From Dyella solisilvae (GTDB taxonomy: Bacteria; Pseudomonadota; Gammaproteobacteria; Xanthomonadales; Rhodanobacteraceae): a stretch of 64,000 bases of DNA. Below, one piece after another: positions 27,570 through 37,419 of this stretch. The position numbers and the translations under genes are program-made. How positions within the stretch are numbered: position 1 is the stretch's first letter; each line of letters begins with the position of its first letter. Where the stretch lies: assembly GCF_003351225.1 (NCBI RefSeq), contig NZ_QQSY01000002.1:856108-920107 (forward strand), in the 5' to 3' direction. The notes below the pieces were generated by a model. That model saw nothing but the letters and a program-made list of their open reading frames with translations. It searched no databases and was not told the DNA's origin.

Positions 27570-28034
27570 GCAGCTGCTCCCTCGGATGTGGATGGCGCCG
27601 AAAAATTATATCGCCCACGCCTACGCACAATGATTCGCGGATGGCGAGACTTTCGATTAGGCCATCAGGGCAAGGAGCATGCCGGCGCATGTCGTGATTT
27701 CACGTTCAAATCATCGTCGTGCTTCCTGGCGACCACGTTATCCTGTGAGTTGGTCCACGCTGCCGGGACGAGATATTCAAGGGCGCCGTAGCCCTCTCGA
27801 TGAACGCCACACCTGGCTTTCGCAGTGCGCGCGGACCACAAACACGATGTCGTCAACGGCGACACGCGCGAATTCATGCATTTGTGACGAAGCTCGCCCA
27901 AGGCTCGGTGGGCGCTCCATGGCTTGACCATTCACCCAGTCACCCCACATCCGGCATCGGTCCTTCACAGGGTGACGCGGGCGCACCGGGACGAGCGCCC
28001 AACATTCACGATCTTGGGCGCCCACGATGTGCGG
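27570..28034. other. Gene-free stretch, possibly eroded coding DNA
   Basis: No frame can be supported. Two overlapping minus-strand frames (27665-27931 and 27777-28025) have protein-like stretches but no recognisable domain. They might be a frameshifted remnant. Otherwise nothing is seen. Confidence 0.35.
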
Positions 28035-28682
28035 TCAGTGCAGGATGCCGTCCGCCCTCAGTCGCGGGATCAGCGTATTGGCGAGGTTTCGGGTCACCCT
28101 CGGGATATTGTCGGTCGCCGTCGTGGTGGTCGCCGCGATCCACACGACGCCCTGGGTGCGGCTGTCCCATACGCTGGTTTCCAGCGTCACTTCCTCGCGC
28201 ACGGTCACCCGTGGCGCCGTTCTCCAGGCGTTGCCATACCAGGTATAGAAGCCGCCGGGCCCCGGCCCACGCCAGCCGGGACCGCCCCAGGCTCGGCTAC
28301 CCCAGGGGCCGCCCCAGTTGGGACCACGCACTGGCGTCCCGGGGGTGACGTTGACACGCTGTTGCACGCTGACCACGCGCGTCACCAGAATCGCCTCTGC
28401 GCCACTGGACTTGATCAGTTGGTCGACCCTCGCCTCGGTTTCATTCGGCGCAAGCTGGGTGTAGCTGGCGGTGGCGTGCACATCGGCCCGCTGCAGCGCC
28501 TCCACGAACGTATCTTCGAAGACGCGTCGCGTGCTGTCGCTGCTGGCGATGCCGATGACCAGCACGTCGGCGGCCGGAGGACCTTGCCAGTTGGGATCCT
28601 TCCACTGGTTGCTGATGCTGAGCGTCGAGCAGCCCGCGAGCGCGGCAAGCAAGCTCAACGCAACGATGGATATCAGTTTCAT
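28035..28682 (-). CDS. DUF4136-like lipoprotein
   Basis: A 215-residue putative lipoprotein (MKLISIVALSLLAALAGC; lipid-modified Cys18) resembling DUF4136 proteins. It has SNQWKDPNW after the anchor, an alpha/beta core (DVLVIGIASSDSTRRVFEDTF), a Gly/Pro/Trp-rich insert around 120-150, and the C-terminal VWDSRTQGVVWIAATTTT. ATG 28682 is chosen because it begins the signal peptide. It is monocistronic. Function unknown; an outer-membrane periplasmic face is likely. Confidence 0.82.
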   Translation of the reverse strand: MKLISIVALSLLAALAGCSTLSISNQWKDPNWQGPPAADVLVIGIASSDSTRRVFEDTFVEALQRADVHATASYTQLAPNETEARVDQLIKSSGAEAILVTRVVSVQQRVNVTPGTPVRGPNWGGPWGSRAWGGPGWRGPGPGGFYTWYGNAWRTAPRVTVREEVTLETSVWDSRTQGVVWIAATTTTATDNIPRVTRNLANTLIPRLRADGILH

Positions 28683-29491
28683 GGCCGTGTTCCGCAGGTG
28701 TTCGGGACGTGGCCCCGTGATGGAGAAGGTGGCCGCCACGGGGTTTTGCGTTGCGACGTGTGACTCGGAACGGCAAGCAGCCGATTGTCATTCCTCAGAG
28801 CTGATCGTGTTGAACGCGCTACATGGCTTTCAGCGAACGCGCCTGAGGGCGGCGGCGCGCTCAGGCATACGTCATCAAGGAGCCGGTCGGCGCGCCGGTT
28901 CACGGTAAGGCGTCCAAACCAGGGGCGCGATTCGCTGTCGACCTTGCAATCGATCCGGAGAAGCGCGGCAGCGACCGGGCGTCTGTCCGAATCGACAGGC
29001 CAGCTCGCGCGACATGACTCGCGCTGACGGCACGGATTGCATCGGTCCCGGACTCGTCTATGGCATAGCGGCATCCAGCGCCGCGATTGCCGCGATCAGC
29101 TTCAGTCAGCGAGTTGCCTGGGCACATGACCATGGGCGCCAATCCCCCGGTGTGCGACGAGCCTTCGACGATGCGTCAGGGGCAACAAGTACAATAAAGG
29201 GGCTGTGAGTTCCCCGTGTACGCAGGTCTGGGAACGCCTGGCGCCCACAACAGGATGACAGGGCCTCGCGGGCACGCTGGCATCGACGCCGCGGCTCCGA
29301 AGGTCCGCCCTCCCGAGCCGCCTTCATCCCGCTTTCACGCCAAGGCAAGGCAGCAGCTCTTCATCACCAGCGCTGCGCCCTGGCCGCCCCACGCCTGGAC
29401 GACCCAATGGCGGTTTCCGGATAGCCGGCGATCCAGTTGAAGGCAACTTCGTGGAGATGCCATCAACAAGCCATTTGCACGACCGGCAAGG
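28683..29491. other. 800-bp stretch without a supported gene
   Basis: Short frames on both strands lack family motifs, a plausible ribosome-binding site or a consistent codon pattern. I see no RNA gene or long repeat. It may be decayed sequence. Confidence 0.4.
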
Positions 29492-29758
29492 TCAGGCCAG
29501 GACTTCTCGCCAGTCCTTCAAAGTCACATTGCCGACCACGCCGCCGGTGACGAACGGGTCGCCTTCAACAAACTCCTCCGCCGCTTCCCGGCTTGTAAAG
29601 ATGCCTAGCGCTCCGTGGGTGGGGTCAGCATACGGGCCGGCCAGCAACAGCACGCCGCGCGCATGGAATTCACGCAAGCGCGCCGCGTGCGCAGGACCGA
29701 GTTCGACTGCTTTTGCGATGCCATCCGGCGCAGCCTCGTAGATCATCACGCACTTCAT
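29492..29758 (-). CDS. YciI-family protein
   Basis: An 88-residue YciI-like protein. It begins MKCVMIYEAAPDGI and has HAARLREFHARGVLLLAGPYADP, where the conserved His and Asp of the family's putative active site lie, followed by GIFTSREAAEEFVEGDPFV. ATG 29758 matches the family start better than ATG 29773. The family is a ferredoxin-like fold with unproven enzymatic roles. It is a single gene. Confidence 0.86.
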   Translation of the reverse strand: MKCVMIYEAAPDGIAKAVELGPAHAARLREFHARGVLLLAGPYADPTHGALGIFTSREAAEEFVEGDPFVTGGVVGNVTLKDWREVLA

Positions 29759-30021
29759 GTCGCGCACTCCCAAAGTAGTTGTATCGACCGTGTTGCCCCG
29801 AGCATCGGGAGCCTCGGAAAAGTCCTGAGCAGCGTATGTCCTCTGCTGGTTTCGCGATGCGTCCGCCTAGTCCTGCGAGTACCACCCAAAGCCTTATCAG
29901 GCGCCGTATGGAAGTTCTTCGGTGATCAACGAAACGACCCGGCCATACGCAGCCCGGCACAAGTTCGTCATGGCTCAATACGGTCGCGCCGGTGGTGACT
30001 TGGCCTTCGGTTGAATTGCCA

Positions 30022-31032
30022 TCAGGCGAGTCTGGCGTTTTCCCCACGCCGTCTCGCAGTGGCCACTTCCTCCCTTGTGAGGATCGGCTCGGCTTCTGGC
30101 TGCGATTCGTCCACTGCCATCGATGTCAGTCGTGATCTCAGAATATGAGCGTCGCGCTTCGGTGGCATGCCAAACAGTCGTGCGTATTCGCGGCTGAACT
30201 GGGAGGCGCTGATATAGCCGACCGCATCGGCTGCTGCCTCGGCGCTGACGCTTTGTGATGTCATGAGTCGCCGCGCCTCGAGCAGACGCAGGCGCTTCTG
30301 GTACTGAAGCGGCGACAACGACACCATCGCCTTGAATTGGCGGTGAAATGCCGTGGGGCTCAGTCGCGCCACGTCGGCCAGTTCTTCGATGCGTACCACC
30401 TCGGCAAAGCGCTCACGCAGGTACCGCACGGCTCGCATCACGCGCTCCGAGGGTCCTTGCGCCACCACCATGCGCGCGACCAGGTCGCCATGGGGCCCGG
30501 CGAGGAGCCAGTAAGCGATCTCGCGCATGATGGCCGGTTGGAGCGAGGAAATCGCCTGCGGGTGATCGAGCAACTGAACCAGGCGCAGCAGGCAGTCGTT
30601 CAAGGGGCCGTTGCAATCGATGACAAATACGGCGCCGCCAAGATGGGTGGCCGCGGTGGGAGGGCACTCCATCTGCTCAAGCACCGTGCGCAGCACAGCC
30701 AGATCGAGTTCGAGCACGACGGCGAGGCAGGGCTTTTCCGGACTCGCCTCGAAAACGCGCCCCAGTGACGGCGCATCAACGCCCACCACGAGCGCCTGGC
30801 CTGCACGGTAGTCGAGCCGGTGCTCGCCGAAAGTCGCCCACTTGGCGCCTTGGGCCACAACGCACAGCGCAGGGCGCATCAGCCGGTGCACGGGCGGGTT
30901 GGGCTGGTACGCACGAGTGATATGCAGGCCCTCGACGGCCGTGCTGTACGGGCTCGCCGTGGATTGTCGATCGGCGTATCGCGCAATCGCCTGGGCCAGG
31001 GTTTCGGACATGGGCTTATCCGTCACTGTCAT
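30022..31032 (-). CDS. AraC-family transcriptional regulator
   Basis: About 336 residues. The N-terminal AraC_N (cupin-like) domain at ~20-190 contains MRPALCVVAQGAKWATFGEH. The C-terminal double helix-turn-helix at ~215-310 has VRIEELADVARLSPTAFHRQF and SAEAAADAVGYISASQFSREYARLFG. ATG 31032 is used; ATG 31011 (MSETLAQAI) is also plausible and neither has a clear ribosome-binding site. It is divergent from the SDR gene 123 bp away and probably controls it. Confidence 0.87.
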   Translation of the reverse strand: MTVTDKPMSETLAQAIARYADRQSTASPYSTAVEGLHITRAYQPNPPVHRLMRPALCVVAQGAKWATFGEHRLDYRAGQALVVGVDAPSLGRVFEASPEKPCLAVVLELDLAVLRTVLEQMECPPTAATHLGGAVFVIDCNGPLNDCLLRLVQLLDHPQAISSLQPAIMREIAYWLLAGPHGDLVARMVVAQGPSERVMRAVRYLRERFAEVVRIEELADVARLSPTAFHRQFKAMVSLSPLQYQKRLRLLEARRLMTSQSVSAEAAADAVGYISASQFSREYARLFGMPPKRDAHILRSRLTSMAVDESQPEAEPILTREEVATARRRGENARLA

Positions 31033-31155
31033 CCAGTACACGTTAGTCCCTGGGGTAGGAATAGGCAAGAACGAGGGCTGTTTCGGCATTCACGCGACCC
31101 TGCTGCGTGCCGATCATCACCAGCCATTGAGCCCACCAATCCCCAGGAGAGCGAC

Positions 31156-31932
31156 ATGACCGCAAACACGCATCCATCTGCCGGAAAAATCGCCATCATC
31201 ACCGGCAGCAGTCGCGGCATTGGCCGCAACGCAGCCCTCCAGCTGGCCAGACGCGGCGTCCGGTCGATCATCACCTACCACTCGAATCGGGTGGAGGCGG
31301 ACGCCGTCGTCGCGCTTTGCGCGCAGACCGGCGCCCCCGGGCTGGCGCTTCAACTGGACGTGGGCAAGGCCGCTACGTTTGACGATTTCGCAGATTCGGT
31401 GCGCAGCGCACTTGGCGATCTGGGTGCTGAACGCTTCGACTATCTGGTGAACAACGCCGGCATTTCCTCCACGGCGAGCTTCGTCAACGGAACCGAGCAA
31501 GAGCTGGACGCGCAGTTCGACGTCCATTTCAAGGGCACGTTCCTGTTGAGCCAGAAACTGCTTCCCTTGATCAACGATGGCGGCAGGATCGTGAATATCT
31601 CCTCGGGCCTTGCGCGTTTCGCCATGAACAACCGCGCCATCTACGGGTCAATGAAGGCGGCCGTCGAAGCACTGACCCGCTACATGGCGCTTGAGCTGGG
31701 TCCTCGCCGTATTACGGTCAACGTGATTGCGCCCGGCGCCATCGCCACCGACTTCAGCGGTGGCGTTGTTCGTGACAATCCTGAGGTCAACAAGATGGTT
31801 GCCTCCCACACGGCGCTCGGTCGAGCCGGCCTGCCCGAGGACGTCGGCCCGGTCATCGCCGCACTGCTGTCCGACGAGCTGGGCTGGATCAATGCACAGC
31901 GCATCGAAGTCGCCGGAGGCATCCATATCTAA
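31156..31932 (+). CDS. SDR-family oxidoreductase
   Basis: A 258-residue classical short-chain dehydrogenase. It has the cofactor motif TGSSRGIGRNAA, the NNAG motif in LVNNAGISS, and the catalytic Ser and YGSMK (YxxxK) near residues 157-174. R and H residues after the first strand (TYHSNRVEA) suggest NADP(H). ATG 31156 follows CAGGAGAG. The expected product pairs with the AraC regulator upstream; the substrate is unknown. Confidence 0.93.
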   Translation: MTANTHPSAGKIAIITGSSRGIGRNAALQLARRGVRSIITYHSNRVEADAVVALCAQTGAPGLALQLDVGKAATFDDFADSVRSALGDLGAERFDYLVNNAGISSTASFVNGTEQELDAQFDVHFKGTFLLSQKLLPLINDGGRIVNISSGLARFAMNNRAIYGSMKAAVEALTRYMALELGPRRITVNVIAPGAIATDFSGGVVRDNPEVNKMVASHTALGRAGLPEDVGPVIAALLSDELGWINAQRIEVAGGIHI

Positions 31933-32004
31933 AGATCCTGGGGAAGCACTCCGGAAGCCGCCCGACGCCCACCCAGTCGCTCCCGTCCCATTGATGGGCG
32001 CCTC

Positions 32005-32032
32005 GTCGTGGCGCGCAACATCGCGCCACGAC
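32005..32032. terminator. Hairpin downstream of the SDR gene
   Basis: GTCGTGGCGCG (32005-32015) and CGCGCCACGAC (32022-32032) form a perfect 11-bp stem with a 6-base loop, 73 bp after the SDR stop. No T-run follows; it is a probable transcript end or stabiliser. The rest of 31933-32264 shows no gene. Confidence 0.5.
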
Positions 32033-32264
32033 AACGTAGAGCGCTGACGCGCAAGAGCGACGTCATAGTTCAGACTTCAGCGGATCTCGGACCACCTTGC
32101 GAAACATCTTCGGTCTTGAGGCATCGGTACCGATAGAATTCTTGTAGTACTTCAAATCGCCGTTTCACCATACGTTTCTTCACGTCCATCTGTAACATGG
32201 CTCTCCACAGGACATCGACATCAAATAGCCTTGTTGCTGCGACTTGAGAACGCATGGAGTAACG

Positions 32265-32711
32265 ATGATTCACGATCTTGATTCGTTTTCGAAAGCCTTT
32301 CCGGACGTCGTGGCCGCTCTCCGGACGGTCAGCCATGCCGCGGGAAAGACCATTGACAAGGGCCTCCTTGAGTTGATTAAAGTGCGCGCCTCGCAGATCA
32401 ATGGCTGCGCCTTTTGCCTCCAGCTTCATTTGAATTGGGCGCGTGAGGCTGGTGTCCCTCAGGTGAAGCTTGATCGTGTAGCGGTATGGCGTGAAGCACA
32501 TGGCTTGAGCGCAGAGGAGCGAGCCGCGCTTGCATGGACCGAGGCGCTGACCGATCCGACTTGGCGGCCGCATACCGAGAGCGCCAGGAAGGAGTTGGCG
32601 ACGGTTTTCAGCGACGAACAGCTAGTGACCTTGACGATCGCCATCGCAAGCATCAATGCCTGGAACCGTATCGCAGGACCACTAGGCTTCACACCACCAG
32701 CTGCCGAATAG
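32265..32711 (+). CDS. AhpD-like carboxymuconolactone decarboxylase-family protein
   Basis: A 148-residue all-helical protein. The redox motif INGCAFCLQLHLNWA (CxxC plus His) is that of AhpD-like alkylhydroperoxidase proteins, followed by LSAEERAALAWTEALT, a standard family segment. ATG 32265 is preceded by GGAG at five bases; ATG 32244 is an unlikely extension. It is likely a cytoplasmic peroxidase or peroxidase partner. Confidence 0.9.
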   Translation: MIHDLDSFSKAFPDVVAALRTVSHAAGKTIDKGLLELIKVRASQINGCAFCLQLHLNWAREAGVPQVKLDRVAVWREAHGLSAEERAALAWTEALTDPTWRPHTESARKELATVFSDEQLVTLTIAIASINAWNRIAGPLGFTPPAAE

Positions 32712-32844
32712 CGTTCCTTTCTGCCGAACCACGCCCGCGGAACCGCGTTGGCGAAAGACTATCGGGATGCCCGCGTCCATTCGGATGCGAGCATGGGGCG
32801 TTCCATCGACGACGGTCCCTGGCCGCCGCGCCGGAATTGCACGT

Positions 32845-33258
32845 CTAGGAGGGGGTGAAGCGAAACTCCAATCGCGCCCCGCCAGGCTCGCGAAGCATGC
32901 AATGCCTATTTTGACCCTCGCCGACGGGTTCAGGCCCGAACTCCACCTACACACCTGGCCAAGCGGAGGCGAGAGCGAAAACCCTGCAGAGGTCCGCCTC
33001 GCTGGATACCTTCAGTGCGACGTGATGAAGCCCCACGTTCTTGCGCCGGTCGAAAGCGACGTAACCGCCCTGCCTGTCGACCTGCCATAGGGTCAATCGA
33101 GCGAAGCCGTCCGAGACAAACAACGCGGGATACGCCGGCATTTCGCCAACCACGGTCCAACCGAGGCACTCCACGAAGAAGCGCCTGGAAAGCTCAATGT
33201 CGCTGACCGTCAGACCCAGGTGATCGATGCCTTTGGTGATTTTCCCGGAATCTTGCAT
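32845..33258 (-). pseudogene. VOC-family gene interrupted by an in-frame TAG
   Basis: A 137-codon VOC gene (MQDSGKITKGIDHLGLTVSD) reads correctly except for TAG at codon 104 (32947-32949). The frame resumes as VEFGPEPVGEGQNRHCML and ends EPGGARLEFRFTPS before its own stop at 32845, exactly as an intact VOC protein would. The best explanation is a single nonsense mutation at a position that was probably GAG or CAG, or a base-call error. No suppressor is known here. Confidence 0.85.
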
Positions 33259-33401
33259 ATCGATTTCTCTTGGGTTGGTGCACAGGCTGCCCCCAGCGGA
33301 CGCGAGCCTGTTAGAGAACCCTGTCCCCAAAGTCGCGCCTCCCAGGGTCCACTTTGGGTTGCAATTGGGGGCCCCAGCTATCGATAGTGGACCTGATGCC
33401 T

Positions 33402-35144
33402 CTATCTGGCTGCACTCATGCCATATTTGGCAGCGCGCTCGTCGATTTGCGGATCAAGCGCGCGCGCGGCGTTGAGATCGGCGACGCCAGAGTCCTGGCG
33501 ACCATAGCTAATTTCAGCCAGGCCAAGACCATAGCGAGACCATGCGGAGTCGGGTGCTTGATCCACGGCCTGCTTGTAGGCCTTGATGGACTCCGAATAA
33601 TGACCCAACCGCCACTCCACCAGACCGAGGCTCTCTAGATAGTCTGGTTTCTTACCGTCTCGCCGAATCGCGTCGTTGCAGTCACGCAATGCGTCGTTGA
33701 GCATTTGGTTACTGAGTCCAAGCGCCATGCAGCGCTCACTCAGCACATGGCCAAGCATGGCATCGTTTTCATGCATGACGATCCAGCCATCAAGCAGAGG
33801 AAGCGCTGCCATGGGCTGGCCGAGTTTGATGTCGAGATCGGCCACCGCCTGTGCCTGCATTGAGCCGGATGGCAACATGTTACTGAGGGCCACCACATCA
33901 GATGCGGCGCCAGCGCGATCGTTGCTGGAGAGGCGGAGTTCGGCGCGTGTCAGCAGCGCGTCGCCGTTTTTTGGGTCGAGGCTTAGGGCAATGTCCAGAT
34001 CGTCGAGTGCGGCATTTGGATGCTTATCGGCTACATGCGCTCTTGCGCGGGCAACGAAGAATGAGGACTGATGGGGCGATAGGCGTATGGCATCGTCCAG
34101 ATCGTCTATTGCCGCGACGATATCGCCGCGCGCCAGATGCGCTTGGCCCGCCAGATAGTAGTCACCCGCATTCTTTGGTTTGTCGTTATTGTCTGCAGCC
34201 ACGCCATCGGGTGTGTCGCTGTTCGAGGCCGCCGTAGCATTGGCAAACACGCGTCCACCGTTATAGGTGAAATAGACTTTTTTCTGGCGGTTGGCGATGT
34301 ATACGTGATGGGAAAGAAGGAAATCCGCGCCGAGGAGCACGTCGACTCCATTGGCGATGCTACCGTCGATAACCTGCATCTGCGTGTTATTGATGGTTTC
34401 TGCACCAATGGAGAACGCATCGACGTTCACCGTCCACTCCTTGACGGAGTTGGCGCCGACCCCGGTGCCGACGACAGCCTTACTCCCCGGGGTGATGACG
34501 TTAACTTTGGCCCGCTCGGCGGCAAAGCGAGCCATGACGCTGACCGGTGCTCCCGAATCAAGCAACGCACGTAACCTTGTGCCGTTGATCTGGACAATTA
34601 GAAACGTTCTGCGATCGAACGAGTTTTTTCTGGATGGCAGGATGTCGACGACGCTATATTCCTTGGCCCAGTAGGCCAGCGGCGTGTTGTCGCACTGAAT
34701 CGGCTCAAACATGGTCACGCTACCGTGCGCGAGGTCGAGCTCAAGATCTGCCTGTTCGAGCAGGTTGGCGCCAATCAGGGCGTTGCCTGCATCACTTCCT
34801 CCGACGAGGAAGATCACGTTCTTAATTGGCATGCCTGGAATCGCGAATCGGTTCACGAAAGCTTGTTTGACGTTTACGTCGCCGCCGACACCCGACATCT
34901 TGAAGCCCTTGGGCGCAGGAAAAGGGTCGAGCCCCATCGAGGCGGCGTTGGCGCTGGACATGAAGTTGTAGAAGGCTCCCGTATCCAGAATGAAACGGGT
35001 ATTGGTTCCATTGACTCTTACAAGGGTCGTTGGTCGCAGACCCATCATGTCAACGCGCATCTTGCCGATCTTGCTCAACTGGCAGTCGTCGGCCCATACC
35101 TGATTGGCGAGAAGAAAACTCCCGATCAAGCAGAACAAGCGCAT
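33402..35144 (-). CDS. Exported double retropepsin-like protein with C-terminal TPR repeats
   Basis: About 580 residues. A signal peptide (MRLFCLIGSFLLANQVWA) is followed by two aspartyl-protease-type domains: FILDTGAFYNFM near residue 53 and ALLDSGAPVSVM near 195, each with a flap-like Gly-rich segment after it. From about 330 to 580 there are four or five TPR-like helical pairs (AIRLSPHQSSFFVARA, DIALSLDPKNGDALLTRAE). The start at 35144 begins the signal sequence; a longer frame to 35375 overlaps the neighbour. Active dimer-like pairing is inferred, and the substrate is unknown. Confidence 0.83.
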   Translation of the reverse strand: MRLFCLIGSFLLANQVWADDCQLSKIGKMRVDMMGLRPTTLVRVNGTNTRFILDTGAFYNFMSSANAASMGLDPFPAPKGFKMSGVGGDVNVKQAFVNRFAIPGMPIKNVIFLVGGSDAGNALIGANLLEQADLELDLAHGSVTMFEPIQCDNTPLAYWAKEYSVVDILPSRKNSFDRRTFLIVQINGTRLRALLDSGAPVSVMARFAAERAKVNVITPGSKAVVGTGVGANSVKEWTVNVDAFSIGAETINNTQMQVIDGSIANGVDVLLGADFLLSHHVYIANRQKKVYFTYNGGRVFANATAASNSDTPDGVAADNNDKPKNAGDYYLAGQAHLARGDIVAAIDDLDDAIRLSPHQSSFFVARARAHVADKHPNAALDDLDIALSLDPKNGDALLTRAELRLSSNDRAGAASDVVALSNMLPSGSMQAQAVADLDIKLGQPMAALPLLDGWIVMHENDAMLGHVLSERCMALGLSNQMLNDALRDCNDAIRRDGKKPDYLESLGLVEWRLGHYSESIKAYKQAVDQAPDSAWSRYGLGLAEISYGRQDSGVADLNAARALDPQIDERAAKYGMSAAR

Positions 35145-35310
35145 GAAGGCGGCGCTTTTCCCCCACCGTGCCGCGAACAACCCGAAAACAAGATGCAGCC
35201 CCTTGAGACGATTGTGCCCAACTTCGCAGACTCCCATCGCCATCCCCTTGGTGGTGTTATCGAACCTGTCCGCCCCGGGTCGGAAGCGAACGTCTTCGAC
35301 GATTCGCAGA

Positions 35311-35721
35311 TCAGATGCGCGCGACTTCCTCAGCTCGACAGAACGAACTCCCGCTGGCTCTCGTTCTTGCTGCAAGCCACCAGAGCATGGCCAGCGCGAA
35401 GAGGTTCAGTCCGATCTGGCCAAAGCCAAACCAGCCCACCGAAACGACGGCGTTCAAACCCAACGTGAAGGAAAACCGGAACGCGGGGGTCAGTATCTGA
35501 AACAGCTGGATGGACCAAAAGATGAGGCCCAAATTGGCCGCCCACCGTTTTCCCAGGAAGCAGCCGGTACCTGCGATGACACCGGCCAGAGCCAGCGTCA
35601 TGTTGGGGATCAGGAAACCCAGGGGATAGCCGTAACTGGCGCCGATGTGGGCGGCCCACGCACATCCCCATGCACCGTGCGTCAATAGAATTGCCGAGAT
35701 GATTTTGTCAGCCTTGGCCAT
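35311..35721 (-). CDS. Small four-helix membrane protein, unrecognised
   Basis: A 136-residue protein with four likely membrane helices (IISAILLTHGAWGCAWA, GFLIPNMTLALAGVIAGTG, ANLGLIFWSIQLFQIL, GLNLFALAMLWWLA). No family is recognised. It starts at 35721 (MAKADKIIS) and ends 166 bp before the retropepsin/TPR gene, on the same strand, so they may form a unit. Confidence 0.68.
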   Translation of the reverse strand: MAKADKIISAILLTHGAWGCAWAAHIGASYGYPLGFLIPNMTLALAGVIAGTGCFLGKRWAANLGLIFWSIQLFQILTPAFRFSFTLGLNAVVSVGWFGFGQIGLNLFALAMLWWLAARTRASGSSFCRAEEVARI

Positions 35722-35969
35722 GCTTGGCGCCCCCTGCGCCAGACAACCGCAAAGAAGATGTTTGGAGGTCTAACCATCAAAGATGGAACTGGACAGAGCG
35801 CTTGTCCACGACGGATCGAACCTGGTCACTGCAACATAACAACCACCTTGATCTTTGCCGGACCCCTTCTGACGGCGACCTTGGCCTACTGGGTTCGCCG
35901 GTTAATCACAGCATCGCCGCACGAGCACAAGCAAGCCGGCGGCGACGCAGTTTGTCGAAGGTCGCTCGA

Positions 35970-36899
35970 CTACCTGATCGTTTCAAGCCATTGCAGTACC
36001 GCATGAGAGAGTTCCGTCCGCTGGTCGGAATACGCGTGGTCGGTCGGCAAGTGAAGGGTTGTCACCTGCGTGTCGCCCGCCTGGCGAAGCGCGCTGGCGA
36101 AGGCGTCATCGACGGGCGCCAGTCCGTCGTCCGAGGTCACCACGAACACGGGGCGGTCCTTGACGGCCCCGACCTTGGAGCGGAATTGCCAAGCAGGCGC
36201 GTGGTCTGACACCTCCTGCGCCAAACCATCGGGAGTGCATCCGCTGAGCGGCGCCATGCCTTCCTCGGCCAATGACGCGCTCATTCGCTTGACGGCGCCA
36301 GCCTTCGAACCAGGCGACTGCATCTGCTCCAGCATGCCGGCCAGATCGGCGCCCGAGATCATCGCCACGCCCCTGATGGCAGGATCCGCGGAAGCGCCCT
36401 GCACAGCCATGAAGCCTCCCATGCTGTGGCCCACGAGTACGATTCTCGACGGATCAAGTCGCAGCCGCTTGGCGTTTTCGGGCTTGCGGAGATAGGCGAT
36501 GGCCGCCGCCACGTCGTCGATGCCGTGCGAGAAGGAGAAGCTTCCCGGTGAACCCCACGACCCACGATAGTTGAAATAGAGCACGTCCCACCCAGCACGC
36601 CGCATGTCTTGCGCGAGATCGAGGTTGCGCTCATTTCCCGGGAAACCGTGCAACAGAATCACGGCGGGGTGCGGTCCGGCTCCCGCGGCAACGTAGACCA
36701 GGGCATTCATCATCGATCCATGGCTGGGGATCTCCATGGTCTCCATCATCGCCTTCGCCCCTCCGCCCGGATTGGCAGGAAGGTTGGACGTGGCCGGGGC
36801 GTCGTCTGCCGCCCCGGCGGCATGGGCATGTGCAGGAGCGAGAGCCAGGCACAGCAACAGGCAAGCCGCAAATCCTGCGGTTGTCACTCTGACCTTCAT
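35970..36899 (-). CDS. Exported alpha/beta hydrolase
   Basis: A 309-residue protein with signal peptide (MKVRVTTAGFAACLLLCLALAPAHAHA). The nucleophile elbow is VLVGHSMGGFMAVQG, the oxyanion motif LLHGFPGNERNLDL, and the catalytic Asp/His follow in VTSDDGLAPVDD and LPTDHAYSDQR. ATG 36899 follows AGGGGAC. It resembles peptidase S9-like or esterase hydrolases; the exact substrate cannot be told. Confidence 0.85.
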   Translation of the reverse strand: MKVRVTTAGFAACLLLCLALAPAHAHAAGAADDAPATSNLPANPGGGAKAMMETMEIPSHGSMMNALVYVAAGAGPHPAVILLHGFPGNERNLDLAQDMRRAGWDVLYFNYRGSWGSPGSFSFSHGIDDVAAAIAYLRKPENAKRLRLDPSRIVLVGHSMGGFMAVQGASADPAIRGVAMISGADLAGMLEQMQSPGSKAGAVKRMSASLAEEGMAPLSGCTPDGLAQEVSDHAPAWQFRSKVGAVKDRPVFVVTSDDGLAPVDDAFASALRQAGDTQVTTLHLPTDHAYSDQRTELSHAVLQWLETIR

Positions 36900-37419
36900 A
36901 TTGTCCCCTTGATGAAATTCCCGGAGCCGGCAGGCCTCGGTCAATGCCTGACTTTAGGAGGAAGTTTGATGTCCTGAAAGCTCCCTCCCATCTGCCAGAT
37001 GGGCGTTGGCCGAAGTCCTCAAGGTCTGCCGCCGATTGGAAGGGCACTCCAACCGCGTTGGTGGAGCATGGAGTAAGCGAAAAGGCCGCCTCAGCTTGTG
37101 TGCAGGCATTGCTGCTGGCCGCCATTTGTGCGCCCCTTCCCACTGGTCGCTGTGACGGAGGACCTTGCTCGCGCGGGAGAAGGGCGGCCGAGGCGCGCTC
37201 GAGCAGGCCCCGCCGCTGTCGTGAGCCCTTCGCAGCATCCTGCGGAAGGGGCGGTGCAGGAGCGGTTCACCGGCATGGAGCTGGATTCTTGCACTCGCAT
37301 TGACTCTCCCCGGCATAGGATCGCCTGGCGCGAAGGCGGCCGGGGTCTTGCCGGAATTGTCATCAGGCCCCCAGTACCCTGCCTGTCTCCTTCATCGGCT
37401 GTCGAACGGGTGCACCGCC
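36900..37419. other. Intergenic region between hydrolase and kup
   Basis: About 520 bp with no supported gene; frames on both strands lack motifs. It must contain the divergent promoters. No riboswitch-like structure was identified. Confidence 0.45.

Noticed and set aside
36900..37419. Possible c-di-AMP (ydaO/kup) riboswitch before kup
   Set aside because: No matching stem arrangement could be recognised by eye, and c-di-AMP signalling is rare in this group of bacteria.
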